Of a stretch of 64,000 nucleotides of DNA, positions 8,807-17,506 are shown piece by piece. The stretch lies in the NCBI GenBank assembly GCA_900290245.1, contig OKRB01000130.1, positions 1 to 64,000 of the forward strand, given 5' to 3'. Position 1 is the stretch's first letter. Every line of letters starts with the position of its first letter. A program made the position numbers and the translations under genes. The stretch comes from Candidatus Sulfuritelmatomonas gaucii (GTDB lineage Bacteria; Acidobacteriota; Terriglobia; Terriglobales; Acidobacteriaceae). Below the pieces are notes generated by a model. That model saw nothing but the letters and a program-made list of their open reading frames with translations. It was not told the origin of the DNA and made no database searches.

Positions 8807-10246
8807 CTACGCCCACTCCCCACTGCGCAGATACTCATCGATTCCCTTCGCAGCTTTGCGGCCGGCGCCCATGGCGAGGATCACCGTGGCACCGCCGGTG
8901 ACGATGTCGCCGCCGGCGAAGACACCGCGCTTGGAGGTGCGGGTGGTCTGGGTGTCGGCCACGATGTAGTTGCGCGACGTGGTCTGGAGATCGGGCGTCG
9001 AGGCCTGAACGAGGGGATTAGCGTTGGTGCCCACGCCGATGATGACTACGTTGGCGGGCAAAATGAACTCAGAGCCTTTGATCTCGACGGGAGAGCGACG
9101 CCCGCTCTCATCGGGCTCGCCCAGCTCCATGCGGGCGCAGCGCGCGCCGGTGAGCCATCCCTTCTCGTCGCCGATCAATTCGACGGGGTTCGTGAGCATG
9201 CGGAACTCGATGCCCTCTTGGCGGGCATGGTGTATTTCTTCGAGGCGCGCGGGCATCTCGGCTTCAGAACGGCGATAGACCAGGGTTGCCGTGCGCGCGC
9301 CTAGGCGGCGCGCGCTGCGCACCGCGTCCATGGCAGTGTTGCCGCCACCCACCACAATCACGTCGCGATCGCGGCAGTCGTAGACGGGTTCGTCATATTC
9401 GGTGGCGTCGTATGCACGCATCAGGTTGACGCGGGTAAGGAACTCGTTGGCCGAGTAGACGCCGATGAGGTGCTCGCCGGGAATGCCGAGGAAGCGCGGC
9501 AGACCGGCGCCGGTGGCGACGAAGACCGCATCGTAGCCTTCATGCTGCATCAGCTCATCGATGGTTACGCTCTTGCCGACCACCACGTTGGTTTCGAACT
9601 CGACGCCCATGCGGTGCAAGTTGTCGACTTCGCTTTTGACAATCGACTTGGGCAGGCGGAACTCGGGGATACCGTAGACGAGCACACCGCCGAGCTCGTG
9701 CAGGGCCTCAAAGACGCGGACGCGATGGCCCATCTGGACCAAGTCGCCAGCGGCCGAGAGCCCGGCCGGACCGCTGCCGACGATGGCCACGCTTTTTCCC
9801 GTGGGCGGCGCGTTGGGAGGAAGGCCAAGTTGGCCGCTCGAACGCTCGTAGTCGGCGATGAAGCGCTCGAGGTTGCCGATGGCGACGGACGCGCCTTTTT
9901 TGCCCAGCACGCATCCGCCCTCGCACTGATTCTCCTGCGGGCAGACGCGGCCGGTGATGGCGGGCAGCGCATTGTCCTCGCGCATCTTGGCCGCCGCGGC
10001 GAGATAGTCGCCCGCATGGATCAGCGCTACGACCTCTTTGATCTTGACGCCCACCGGGCAATCGACGACGCAGCCGGGCTTGGCGCAGGCAATGCAGCGC
10101 GTGGCCTCCTCGAGGGCGCCGGCTGCGCTCAGACCCAGGTTCACCTCTTCAAAGTTGCGGCTGCGCACCTGGGGATCGAGCTCCGGCATGGGGACGCGCG
10201 GAATCTTCATCCGGTCCTTCAAAGGAACGAGGTTCTTCTCAGACAT
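8807..10246 (-). CDS. GltD/NfnB-type NADPH-dependent flavoprotein subunit
   Basis: 479 residues, the length of the glutamate synthase small subunit and of NfnB. The N-terminal ferredoxin-like part has CIACAKPGCVVDCPVG and the second cluster CPQENQCEGGCVLGKKG. FAD binding is at VAIVGSGPAGLSAAG (about 150) and NADPH binding at VIVVGGGNTAMDAVR (about 280). A closing FAD motif GVFAGGDIVTGGATVILAMGAG is near the end. It overlaps the upstream flavoprotein gene by 8 nt, and no large glutamate synthase subunit is nearby. The pair therefore looks like electron-bifurcating NfnAB (NADH + ferredoxin to NADPH) rather than glutamate synthase. Annotation pipelines may label it gltA/gltD. Confidence 0.8.
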   Translation of the reverse strand: MSEKNLVPLKDRMKIPRVPMPELDPQVRSRNFEEVNLGLSAAGALEEATRCIACAKPGCVVDCPVGVKIKEVVALIHAGDYLAAAAKMREDNALPAITGRVCPQENQCEGGCVLGKKGASVAIGNLERFIADYERSSGQLGLPPNAPPTGKSVAIVGSGPAGLSAAGDLVQMGHRVRVFEALHELGGVLVYGIPEFRLPKSIVKSEVDNLHRMGVEFETNVVVGKSVTIDELMQHEGYDAVFVATGAGLPRFLGIPGEHLIGVYSANEFLTRVNLMRAYDATEYDEPVYDCRDRDVIVVGGGNTAMDAVRSARRLGARTATLVYRRSEAEMPARLEEIHHARQEGIEFRMLTNPVELIGDEKGWLTGARCARMELGEPDESGRRSPVEIKGSEFILPANVVIIGVGTNANPLVQASTPDLQTTSRNYIVADTQTTRTSKRGVFAGGDIVTGGATVILAMGAGRKAAKGIDEYLRSGEWA

Positions 10247-11192
10247 TTTGGGCCTCGTTCTTCATCGGGCGTCTTTTCGGATTGAGCTTGATGGGAATGC
10301 TGCGCAGCTCGGCAAGTTCCCGCTCCTTCTCGGCCAACTCAGCGCGAAGTTCGACCAGTTCTTCCTGGGTGTGTTCCTGGAAGTGCTTGAGCGACTGGCA
10401 CTCCTTCTCGCGATACATGGAGTTGCGCTGCATGAGGACGTCGAAGTTGACCAGCGAGGCATCGAACTCCGGCCCATCCACGCAGGCGAATTTGCTTTTG
10501 TTGCCGAGCAACACACGGCAGCCGCCACACATGCCGGTGCCGTCCACCATGATGGAGTTCAGGCTGACCATGGTCTTGATCCCCAGCGGAGCGGTTAGCT
10601 GGGCGACGGCGCGCATCATAGGCACAGGACCAACGGCGAGCACGAAGTCGATCTTCCTCCCGGCGGCGATCAGTTCGTTGAGCTTCTCGGTCACCAGCCC
10701 CTGTTCGCCGTAGCTGCCGTCGTCGGTCATGATGTAAGCCTCATTGCTGGACTGGCGCACCTCGTCTTCAAAGATGACCATCTCTTTGGAGCGGGCGCCT
10801 TCAACAAAGACGACATGGTTGCCGGCCTGTTTGAGGGCGCTGGCTGTGGGCAGAGCCATGGCCGTGCCCACGCTGCCGGCCAGAATGGCCACCGTGCCGT
10901 AGTTCTCGATCTCCGATGGCCGGCCAAGAGGACCGACGAGGTCGAGGATGGAGTCGCCCTTCCGAAGACAGTTCAGCATGGCGGTCGTTTTGCCCACAGA
11001 TTGCACCACGATGGTGACGGTGCCCGCCTCCGGATCAGAACTCTTGATGGTCAACGGAATCCGCTCGCCCTTGGCGTGCAGCCGCAAGATAACGAACTGG
11101 CCCGGTTCCTGCTTATGGGCGATGCGCGGCGCCTCGACAACCAACTGACGTATGTTGAGACCCACGTCGCGCGCGTCGACAATCCTGTACAT
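10239..11192 (-). CDS. NfnA/SudB-like ferredoxin-NADP reductase subunit
   Basis: 317 residues. The FAD/NAD(H) reductase fold (residues 1-220) has RIPLTI for flavin and AGSVGTAMALPTA for the nucleotide. The [2Fe-2S] cysteine motif TGMCGGCRV with a further Cys in FACVDGPEFD is typical of NfnA and sulfide-dehydrogenase subunits. NfnA proteins are near 280 residues. Here a charged tail from about 270 (EHTQEELVELRAELAEKERE) predicts a short coiled coil. The gene overlaps its partner by 8 nt, so the two are translated together. Likely role: transhydrogenation between NADH/ferredoxin and NADPH for the reductive reactions of the island. Confidence 0.78.
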   Translation of the reverse strand: MYRIVDARDVGLNIRQLVVEAPRIAHKQEPGQFVILRLHAKGERIPLTIKSSDPEAGTVTIVVQSVGKTTAMLNCLRKGDSILDLVGPLGRPSEIENYGTVAILAGSVGTAMALPTASALKQAGNHVVFVEGARSKEMVIFEDEVRQSSNEAYIMTDDGSYGEQGLVTEKLNELIAAGRKIDFVLAVGPVPMMRAVAQLTAPLGIKTMVSLNSIMVDGTGMCGGCRVLLGNKSKFACVDGPEFDASLVNFDVLMQRNSMYREKECQSLKHFQEHTQEELVELRAELAEKERELAELRSIPIKLNPKRRPMKNEAQNV

Positions 11193-11381
11193 CGCGCCTC
11201 CGCTTCCGCTCAGTTTTTCTGAGTAGGAAGGTGTTTTGGCCCGAATCTATTTTGAAAACAGATTTACGGAATTGTACGTCTGTTTGCGCAATTTAGAAAC
11301 CTTGTCTCAGATGAGCGTGATAGCGGTCACTGCCGAGTTATCTGTAGAGCGCACTATTCGTTTAGGCGAGCATAATCCTGT

Positions 11382-11585
11382 TTGAAACGGAGATGGGCTG
11401 GGACTTGGGCGAAAGTGAACGTGAATGGCGGGGCCATTGCCCTGGGCCATCCGATCGAAGCTTCGCGGCGCCGGATTCTGGTGGCCTTGCTTCACAAGAT
11501 GCAGCAGCGCAATGCCAAGAAAGGCTTGGCTTTCCACTGTATCGGTGCCGGCATGGGCGTGGCCATGGCCCTGCAACGCGATTGA
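11382..11585 (+). pseudogene. Thiolase C-terminal remnant
   Basis: From about 11412 the frame reads [20 protein letters not shown], then [19 protein letters not shown] and an [11 protein letters not shown] ending. This is the last ~55 residues of an acetyl-CoA acetyltransferase. The conserved [10 protein letters not shown] has become [10 protein letters not shown], and the catalytic Cys context CIGGG has become HCIGAG, so it is decayed as well as truncated. It is not a copy of the thiolase at 622-1797, whose tail differs. It lies directly upstream of the 3-hydroxybutyrate dehydrogenase, as if a phaA-like gene once headed that operon. Confidence 0.8.
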
Positions 11586-11680
11586 ATCCATAACGGCGGG
11601 TGTGCGCCAAAGGCACACACCCAGAAGCCAGAATCCAGACAGAGCCAAGCAGCGGACGGTAGTGTCGCAAGGAGCACATT

Positions 11681-12454
11681 ATGAAGGGAAAAGTCGCGAT
11701 CGTAACGGGTGGTGCAAGCGGGATTGGGTTAGCGATTGTTGAGTCGTTCGCCCAAGTGGGCGTGAACTGCGTGATTGCCGACATGGACGTTGCCGGTGGG
11801 GAACGAGCCGCGGCGAAACTTCAAGAGGCCGGAACGCCCTGCCTGTTCGTTGCTACAAGTGTTTCCCAGCCCGACCAAGTGCGCCATCTCGTCGATGCCA
11901 CCATCGAAAAATTTGGGCGTCTCGACATTCTGGTCAACAATGCGGGTCTGCAATTCGTGACGCCAGTGGTGGAGTTCCCTGAAGAGCGCTGGGACACTCT
12001 GATAGGCGTTATGCTTACCGGAACGTTTCTTTGTTGTAAGTATGCCTTGCCCCACATGATCAAGCAAAAGTGGGGCAGGATTATTAACGTCAACTCGCTC
12101 CACGGCAAAGTGGGGTCGCCCTTCAAGGTGGCTTATGTTTCGGCCAAACACGGGGTGCTGGGGTTAACGAAGGTAGTGGCGTTGGAGGTGGCCGAGCACA
12201 ACATTACCTGTAATGCCATCTGTCCCGCCTACGTGCGTACTCCGCTCGTCGAGAAGCAAATTGAGAATCAGGCCCGTTCTCACGGCATTTCGGAGGAGGA
12301 AGTGATTCAAAAGATCATGCTGGAACCCGCCGCCATCAAGCGGCTGCTGGATCCCAGCGAGGTCGCTTCGCTGGTTCGCTACTTGTGTTCGGACGATGCC
12401 GCAGGTATCACCGGCGCGGCGCTCGACATTGATTTGGGCTGGACGGCGCACTAG
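11681..12454 (+). CDS. bdhA: 3-hydroxybutyrate dehydrogenase (SDR)
   Basis: 257-residue short-chain dehydrogenase oxidising (R)-3-hydroxybutyrate to acetoacetate with NAD. The nucleotide motif is TGGASGIG at residue 9, NNAG is near 87, the catalytic Ser in [15 protein letters not shown] and YVSAKHG carries Tyr-Lys. The [19 protein letters not shown] stretch and [12 protein letters not shown] are typical of D-3-hydroxybutyrate dehydrogenases. An AAGGAG site lies before ATG. It is followed after 59 nt by a CoA-transferase that could activate the acetoacetate produced, giving a simple route from 3-hydroxybutyrate to acetoacetyl-CoA. Confidence 0.9.
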   Translation: MKGKVAIVTGGASGIGLAIVESFAQVGVNCVIADMDVAGGERAAAKLQEAGTPCLFVATSVSQPDQVRHLVDATIEKFGRLDILVNNAGLQFVTPVVEFPEERWDTLIGVMLTGTFLCCKYALPHMIKQKWGRIINVNSLHGKVGSPFKVAYVSAKHGVLGLTKVVALEVAEHNITCNAICPAYVRTPLVEKQIENQARSHGISEEEVIQKIMLEPAAIKRLLDPSEVASLVRYLCSDDAAGITGAALDIDLGWTAH

Positions 12455-12467
12455 GACAAGATACTTC

Positions 12468-12491
12468 AAGGCGTGCCGCAAGGCACGCCTT
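12468..12491 (+). promoter_or_regulatory. Perfect GCAA-loop hairpin between bdhA and the CoA-transferase gene
   Basis: AAGGCGTGCC (12468-12477) pairs perfectly with GGCACGCCTT (12482-12491) across a GCAA tetraloop. No U run follows, and a GGAGGAG ribosome site comes just after. It is more likely an mRNA-stabilising or partly attenuating hairpin inside the operon than a full terminator. Confidence 0.5.
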
Positions 12492-12513
12492 CATAACACG
12501 GAGGAGAATGATC

Positions 12514-14562
12514 ATGCCTGCCAATCCTCTGGCCACCGCTCATGAGACGCACCCTATAGTCAAGATTTCCGCCACGCGTTCTCCGGAGCGGAACAAAGTC
12601 GTTACCGCCGCTGCGGCCGTGCGCTTAATTCGCGACGGCGACACAGTAGCGACCGGAGGCTTCGTGGGCGTCGCCTTTCCCGAAGCGATTGCCGTTGCCA
12701 TCGAGCAACAGTTCCTGGCGCCCGACAGGGAAGCCGGCCCCGCCAGCGGACGGCCTTGCGACCTGACGCTCCTCTATGCGGCCGGGCAGGGCGACGGAAA
12801 GGAACGGGGGCTGAATCACTTCGGTCATCCGGGTCTGGTGAAACGCGTCGTTGGTGGCCATTGGGGCTTGGTGCCTAAGCTAGGGGCACTGGCGGTCAAT
12901 AACAAGATCGAGGCCTACAACTTTCCCCAGGGAGTGATTTCGCATTTGTTTCGCGATATTGCCGCACATCGTCCCGGGCACCTCAGCAAGGTCGGCATGG
13001 GGACCTACGTCGATCCGCGTTACGGCGGCGGCAAAATCAACTCCCGCACTACGGACGATCTCGTTGAGTTGATTACTATTCACGGCGAAGAGTACCTGTT
13101 CTACAAAGCGTTTCCGGTCAACGTCGGTATTATCCGCGGCACCACCGCGGATCCAGAGGGCAATATCACCATGGAGCGCGAGGCGCTGACGATAGAAATG
13201 CTTTCCATTGCCATGGCAGCCCACAACTCCGGCGGGATCGTCATCGCCCAGGTCGAACGCGTGGCCGAAAGCGGCACGCTGAATTCACGACAGGTGAAGA
13301 TACCGGGAATTCTCGTCGATTGCGTCGTGGTTGCGGAAAAGCCGGAGTACCATTGGCAGACCTTCGCTACCGTGTACAACCCCGGTTTTAGCGCAGAGAT
13401 CCATACGCGAATGGGAGCCATCCCACCGATGGGGCTATCGGCGCGCAAGGTGATCGCGCGCCGGTCGGCGCTGGAGCTGAAGACCAACAGCGTGGTCAAC
13501 CTGGGAATTGGCATGCCCGAAGGCGTGGCCAATGTGGCCAATGAGGAGAAGATCATCGATCTCATTACACTCACCGCCGAGCCAGGAGTGGTCGGCGGAG
13601 TTCCGGCCGGAGGGCTCGATTTCGGCGCCGCGGTCAATGCCCAGGCCATCATCGATCAGCCTTACCAATTTGATTTTTACGACGGGGGTGGACTCGACTT
13701 GGCTGTCCTCGGCCTGGCAGAGGCGGACCGCGAGGGCAGCCTCAACGTGAGCAAATTCGGTCCCAGGTTGGCGGGTGCAGGGGGGTTTATCAATATCAGC
13801 CAAAACGCCAAGAGCCTGGTGTTCTGCGGTACGTTCACGGCGGGCAATCTGGACGTCGGATTCGCGGACGGCAAATTACAAATCCTCAAGGAGGGCCGCA
13901 CACGCAAATTCGTGCACGAAGTGGAACATCGAACCTTCAGCGGCCGATATGCCAGCCTGCGCGGACAGCCGGTGCTTTATGTCACCGAGCGCTGCGTCTT
14001 CCGCCTCACCAAGGAAGGCCCGGAGCTGATTGAAGTGGCACCAGGGATCGATATCGAGAAGGACATCCTGGCGCACATGGATTTTCAGCCCATCGTGAAC
14101 CAGCCCAAGCTCATGGACGCGCGCCTTTTCCTGCCCAAGCCCATGGATTTACGCAGCGACTTATTGGATCTGCCTCTGGAGAGCCGGCTCAGCTACGAGC
14201 CGAAACAGAATCTGTTCTTCGTCAACTTCGAAGGCTTCGCGGTGCGCAGCCTGGAACAGATCGGGCGCATCGACCAGGCGGTGCGGCAGCATCTGAAGCA
14301 GGCTTCTGGCAAGGTATACACAATTGTCAATTACGACAATTTCTCGATCTCTCCCGAGCTGTTGGGGCCGTATACCGACATGGTTAAGAAGCTGATGGAG
14401 GATTGCTACTCGGGCGTAACCCGCTACACGACCAGCGGCTTCGCGCGCATGAAACTCGGGGACGCCCTGGCAGAGCGCAATGTCGCTCCTCAAATTTACG
14501 AGAATGCCGAGGAGGCCAGCCAGCACTTGCTCGAGCTCGAGGAGACGCAGCAGACGAAATAG
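12514..14562 (+). CDS. Fused acyl-CoA:acetate/3-ketoacid CoA-transferase with C-terminal extension
   Basis: About 682 residues. Residues 25-290 match the alpha half ([36 protein letters not shown]). Residues 310-530 match the beta half ([19 protein letters not shown], then AEPGVVGG carrying the catalytic glutamate). Single-chain enzymes of this YdiF/propionate-CoA-transferase type are normally near 520 residues. Here about 130 extra residues follow ([19 protein letters not shown] onward), with no motif I recognise. It could be a STAS-like or regulatory domain. ATG 12508 is only 1 nt from GGAGGAG, so ATG 12514 is the better start. It lies downstream of bdhA and upstream of a PhaB-like reductase. 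Confidence 0.87.
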   Translation: MPANPLATAHETHPIVKISATRSPERNKVVTAAAAVRLIRDGDTVATGGFVGVAFPEAIAVAIEQQFLAPDREAGPASGRPCDLTLLYAAGQGDGKERGLNHFGHPGLVKRVVGGHWGLVPKLGALAVNNKIEAYNFPQGVISHLFRDIAAHRPGHLSKVGMGTYVDPRYGGGKINSRTTDDLVELITIHGEEYLFYKAFPVNVGIIRGTTADPEGNITMEREALTIEMLSIAMAAHNSGGIVIAQVERVAESGTLNSRQVKIPGILVDCVVVAEKPEYHWQTFATVYNPGFSAEIHTRMGAIPPMGLSARKVIARRSALELKTNSVVNLGIGMPEGVANVANEEKIIDLITLTAEPGVVGGVPAGGLDFGAAVNAQAIIDQPYQFDFYDGGGLDLAVLGLAEADREGSLNVSKFGPRLAGAGGFINISQNAKSLVFCGTFTAGNLDVGFADGKLQILKEGRTRKFVHEVEHRTFSGRYASLRGQPVLYVTERCVFRLTKEGPELIEVAPGIDIEKDILAHMDFQPIVNQPKLMDARLFLPKPMDLRSDLLDLPLESRLSYEPKQNLFFVNFEGFAVRSLEQIGRIDQAVRQHLKQASGKVYTIVNYDNFSISPELLGPYTDMVKKLMEDCYSGVTRYTTSGFARMKLGDALAERNVAPQIYENAEEASQHLLELEETQQTK

Positions 14563-14661
14563 CTCGGGTAGTTCGGGCAGAAGGCAGAGCCGGTTCTTGG
14601 CGGAAACCACCGGCACTTCGAACTTTCGGGTCTCAACACTTCGTACGGAAGGAGTCATTTC

Positions 14662-15459
14662 ATGGCAGCAAGCAGCGTTTTAAGCAGTACGAGCAACTTC
14701 AGCGAGCCGGTGACGGACTCGCTAAAAGGCAGAGTGGCGCTGGTGACGGGCGGATCGCGCGGCATCGGAAAGGCTATCGCCCTGGAACTTGCCCGCAACG
14801 GGGCAACGGTGACCTTCACCTATAACAGCAATCTGGCCAAGGCGGAAGAGGTTGCGGCCGAGATTCGCACCATGGACGTCGAGTGCCTGATGGCGCAGGG
14901 CGACGTGGCTCGCAAGGAGGACGCACGCCGTGTCGTCAGCTCAACCCTCGAGCAATTCAAGAGGATCGACATCCTGGTCAACAACGCCGGCATTACCCGC
15001 GACCACACCCTGCGCAAGATGACCGATGAGGAATGGGAATCGGCAATCTCGGTGAACTTGCATGGGACCTATTACTGCACCACTGCCGCATTGCCGGCGA
15101 TGACCGAGCAGAAATACGGGCGCATCATCAACATTGCTTCCATCGTCGGCCAAACGGGAGCATTCGGCCAGGCCAATTACGCCGCCAGCAAAGGCGGAAT
15201 CATCGCGTTCACCAAGTGCATAGCGTTGGAGTATGCGAGAGATAACATCACTGCCAATACAGTTGCCCCAGGGTATACCGGTACGGAAATGGTAGAAGCG
15301 ATGCCGGCAGATGTTCTTGAAAAGATTTGCGCCAAGATACCGCTGCGCCGGCTGGCAAAACCCGAAGAGGTCGCCAAAGCGGTTCTCTTCCTGGCCCGGG
15401 ATGGGGATTACATCACTGGAACGACGATCAACGTAAACGGCGGGCTACTGATGTTCTGA
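14662..15459 (+). CDS. Acetoacetyl-CoA / 3-oxoacyl-ACP reductase (PhaB/FabG type SDR)
   Basis: 265 residues. After a ~20-residue unconserved leader come TGGSRGIGKAIA, VNNAGITRD, the catalytic Ser in NIASIVGQTGAFGQANY, and YAASKGG. VAPGYTGTEMVEAMP and the end ITGTTINVNGGLLMF are typical of NADPH-dependent acetoacetyl-CoA reductases and FabG. GITRDHTLRKMTDEEW is common to both groups, so the substrate cannot be fixed. Context (bdhA, thiolases, CoA-transferases) favours acetoacetyl-CoA to (R)-3-hydroxybutyryl-CoA. No PHA synthase gene is in the window. AAGGAG lies 7 nt before the ATG. Confidence 0.85.
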   Translation: MAASSVLSSTSNFSEPVTDSLKGRVALVTGGSRGIGKAIALELARNGATVTFTYNSNLAKAEEVAAEIRTMDVECLMAQGDVARKEDARRVVSSTLEQFKRIDILVNNAGITRDHTLRKMTDEEWESAISVNLHGTYYCTTAALPAMTEQKYGRIINIASIVGQTGAFGQANYAASKGGIIAFTKCIALEYARDNITANTVAPGYTGTEMVEAMPADVLEKICAKIPLRRLAKPEEVAKAVLFLARDGDYITGTTINVNGGLLMF

Positions 15460-15800
15460 GGCCTACTTGGATTTCCTCGGGGAAATCGAAGTCAAGGAAA
15501 TAAAAATGCGCCCGAAGCAACCCGCGCGCTTGCCCGGGGGGCTGCGCCAGCCGCGGCTCCCATCATTCCACCGGCGAGTGAATGGCGTCGTCAAGGTTTG
15601 CGCATCTTAATCATGCGGAGATTTGCAATTCTCCCCGAAGCATGCGAAATCTCCGGGCGCGGATAGTCCAACTTTCCTGCGGCTGAACTCATTGCTTCCG
15701 GCGCGCATAACCGCTGGGCATCGCAGCATTCTCGTGGTGAGGGACGAAACACCCCACATGGAGGCGTCGAGAATTCCCGTATAGTCGTAGCTGTCACTGC
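15460..15800. other. Convergent gap with a small hairpin
   Basis: The gap lies between the PhaB-like gene and the converging reductase gene. GATTTCC (15470-15476) and GGAAATC (15481-15487) form a 7-bp stem around TCGG, ten bases past the stop, but lack a T run. Nothing else in this stretch looks like a gene or site. Confidence 0.4.
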
Positions 15801-16784
15801 TCACCTCTGAACGTCGACAACGAGCCGTCCCCGAACCTTTCCTGCCAGGAGAGATGGCGCCGATGAAATCGCTTCACTGAGGCCGATACCGTGAGAAATT
15901 GCGTCGAGCTTGGAAATATCGAGGTCGCGTGCCAAACGTGCCCATGCTTCAAGCCGGGCCGAACGCGGACACATCACACTGTCAATACCAGCGAGCGTCA
16001 CGCCACGCAGAATGAATGGCGCGACCGTCGCCGGAAAATCCATTCCCCCTGCTAGACCGCAAGCGGTAACTACCCCGCCGTACTTGGTTGTGGCACAAAC
16101 GTTCGCAAGCACGTGGCTGCCAACCACATCGACCGCCCCCGCCCACCGTTGCTTCCCGAGTGGTTTTCCGGGGCTCGCAAATTCAGCCCGTCCCAGCACC
16201 TCCGCGGCACCCAACCCCTTCAGGAAAGCGGCTTCTTCCATTCTTCCGCTGGCGGCTACCACTCGATAACCCAGCTTGGAAAGAAGGGCAACCGCCACGC
16301 TGCCCACACCGCCAGCCGCACCAGTGACCACGATTTCGCCCTTGTCCGGAGTGATGCCGTGCTGCTCCAGCGCCAGCACGCATAGCATGGCGGTATAACC
16401 GGCTGTACCAATGGCCATGGCTTGCTGGAGAGAAAAGGCCGAGGGCAAATGGACCAGCCATTCGCCTTTTATACGTGCCTTTTGCGCAAGACCTCCCCAA
16501 TGGGTTTCCCCTAGGCCCCAGCCATTCAGCAGCACAGAGTCCCCCACTTGGTAGTCTGGATTGCTTGACGCTTCGACCGTGCCTGCCAGATCGACTCCCG
16601 GAATCATGGGGAATCGTCGAACGACGGGAGACTTTCCTGTGATCGCTAGGGAGTCTTTGTAGTTGAGTGAAGAATACGCGATCCTTACGGTGACATCGCC
16701 CTCAGGTAGAAGCGAGTCGTTGATATCCTTCAACGTAGCGCTCGAACTGTTCCCGTCTTTTTCGATCAAAATACCCTTGAACAT
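15801..16784 (-). CDS. Acrylyl-CoA reductase-like quinone oxidoreductase (YhdH/AcuI)
   Basis: 327-residue zinc-free medium-chain dehydrogenase/reductase. N-terminal [11 protein letters not shown] leads into [33 protein letters not shown], which is diagnostic of the YhdH/AcuI group. NADPH binding is at [17 protein letters not shown] (about 150). AcuI reduces acrylyl-CoA to propionyl-CoA. The chosen ATG has GGAGG 5 nt upstream, so the longer frame starting 54 nt earlier is not used. In this island it could supply the final acyl-CoA reduction that a butyryl-CoA dehydrogenase would otherwise perform, but that is speculation. Confidence 0.85.
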   Translation of the reverse strand: MFKGILIEKDGNSSSATLKDINDSLLPEGDVTVRIAYSSLNYKDSLAITGKSPVVRRFPMIPGVDLAGTVEASSNPDYQVGDSVLLNGWGLGETHWGGLAQKARIKGEWLVHLPSAFSLQQAMAIGTAGYTAMLCVLALEQHGITPDKGEIVVTGAAGGVGSVAVALLSKLGYRVVAASGRMEEAAFLKGLGAAEVLGRAEFASPGKPLGKQRWAGAVDVVGSHVLANVCATTKYGGVVTACGLAGGMDFPATVAPFILRGVTLAGIDSVMCPRSARLEAWARLARDLDISKLDAISHGIGLSEAISSAPSLLAGKVRGRLVVDVQR

Positions 16785-16920
16785 GTTTCCCTCCGCGAAA
16801 ACTAGACCCTGCGTCTCGTAAGTTGGCAAAAAAGTCAACGCGTGATCCCAGCGAGAAAAAGCTTGGCATATGCCATAACCGGTTCCGCATTCTGGTCGAG
16901 CTTCGCTCTCAGAACAGCAT
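16785..16920. other. Upstream region of the AcuI-like gene
   Basis: Apart from the ribosome site of the AcuI-like gene, nothing recognisable was found between its start and the shared element at 16921-16973. Confidence 0.4.
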
Positions 16921-16973
16921 GGCCTCCCCGATCGTTTGTACCAGCCGAATTGTTAGTGTAGCGCTGTGGTGAG
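16921..16973 (-). promoter_or_regulatory. Shared bipartite element upstream of the AcuI-like gene
   Basis: GGCCTCCCCGATCGTTT, 16 nt, TAGTGTAGCGC, 3 nt, GGTGAG on the plus strand. The same three blocks, with 17 and 8 nt between them, recur at 18821-18879 upstream of the next minus-strand gene. On the minus strand the middle block contains TACACT, a fair -10 hexamer, so both copies may be promoters plus an operator controlled by one regulator. Confidence 0.45.
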
Positions 16974-17280
16974 GTGCCAGAGGCACTGGGACAGGCTTTC
17001 TTTCTAGTGGCCCGGTGTCACCGGCTACGCGGACATTACTCGATTTATTGTGCGTCTGTAGCGATCAATCCGCATTAGCGGACAACGAATGCGGCGAAGT
17101 TGCGTTCCTGGCGTCGATGACAGTGCCGGACGCTGGGCGGCCATCCCCATCAGACTCGACGAAGACGATCTGATACCGGGGAGGCACCGCGTCGGAATTG
17201 AGCAGCGCGCTATTCGCGTAAGCAGCTAGCCTTGAGTGCGCTTCCTCAGTTGCTTCGCGGAATTCCCGCACGCCTCTAGA

Positions 17281-17445
17281 TCACCCCGCACTGCTTGGTG
17301 GAGAAGATGGCGGGCAATGATCTGCGCGCAGCGTTACTTGTGATTTCATCCGCAATGTCTCCCGGTGCAGCAGGCTCGCGATCTGCTCCGGACTGTATTT
17401 CTTTGCCCTATGCATCCCATGCTGCTTCCATACCAGTTTGTCTCA
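17281..17445 (-). mobile_element. IS3-family end with orfA start (remnant A)
   Basis: On the minus strand, TGAGACAAACTGGTAT (from 17445) leads into a 44-codon frame from ATG 17415: MHRAKKYSPEQIASLL, then unrelated residues to a stop at 17281. KKYSPEQI with following LL is the typical start of IS3-family OrfA transposase. The same terminal sequence and start occur on the plus strand at 19076-19145. Only the first ~16 codons are transposase-like. Everything after is replaced or decayed, and the frame at 17065-17271 is not recognisable. Confidence 0.6.
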
Positions 17446-17506
17446 AAACTACTAGCACAGATTTCGCCAGGCGAATCAATCTTCGCTGTACAACGGACTC
17501 CTTGTC

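Noticed and set aside
8807-10246. Glutamate synthase small subunit as the definite call
   Set aside because: No large subunit lies nearby, and the overlapping NfnA-like gene fits Nfn better. The generic annotation remains possible.
8114-10285. Long plus-strand frames over the porin and GltD/NfnB genes
   Set aside because: They are shadows of real minus-strand genes with cluster and nucleotide-binding motifs.
17065-17271. 68-codon minus-strand frame beside IS remnant A
   Set aside because: No recognisable domain. It follows decayed IS sequence, and coding evidence is too weak.
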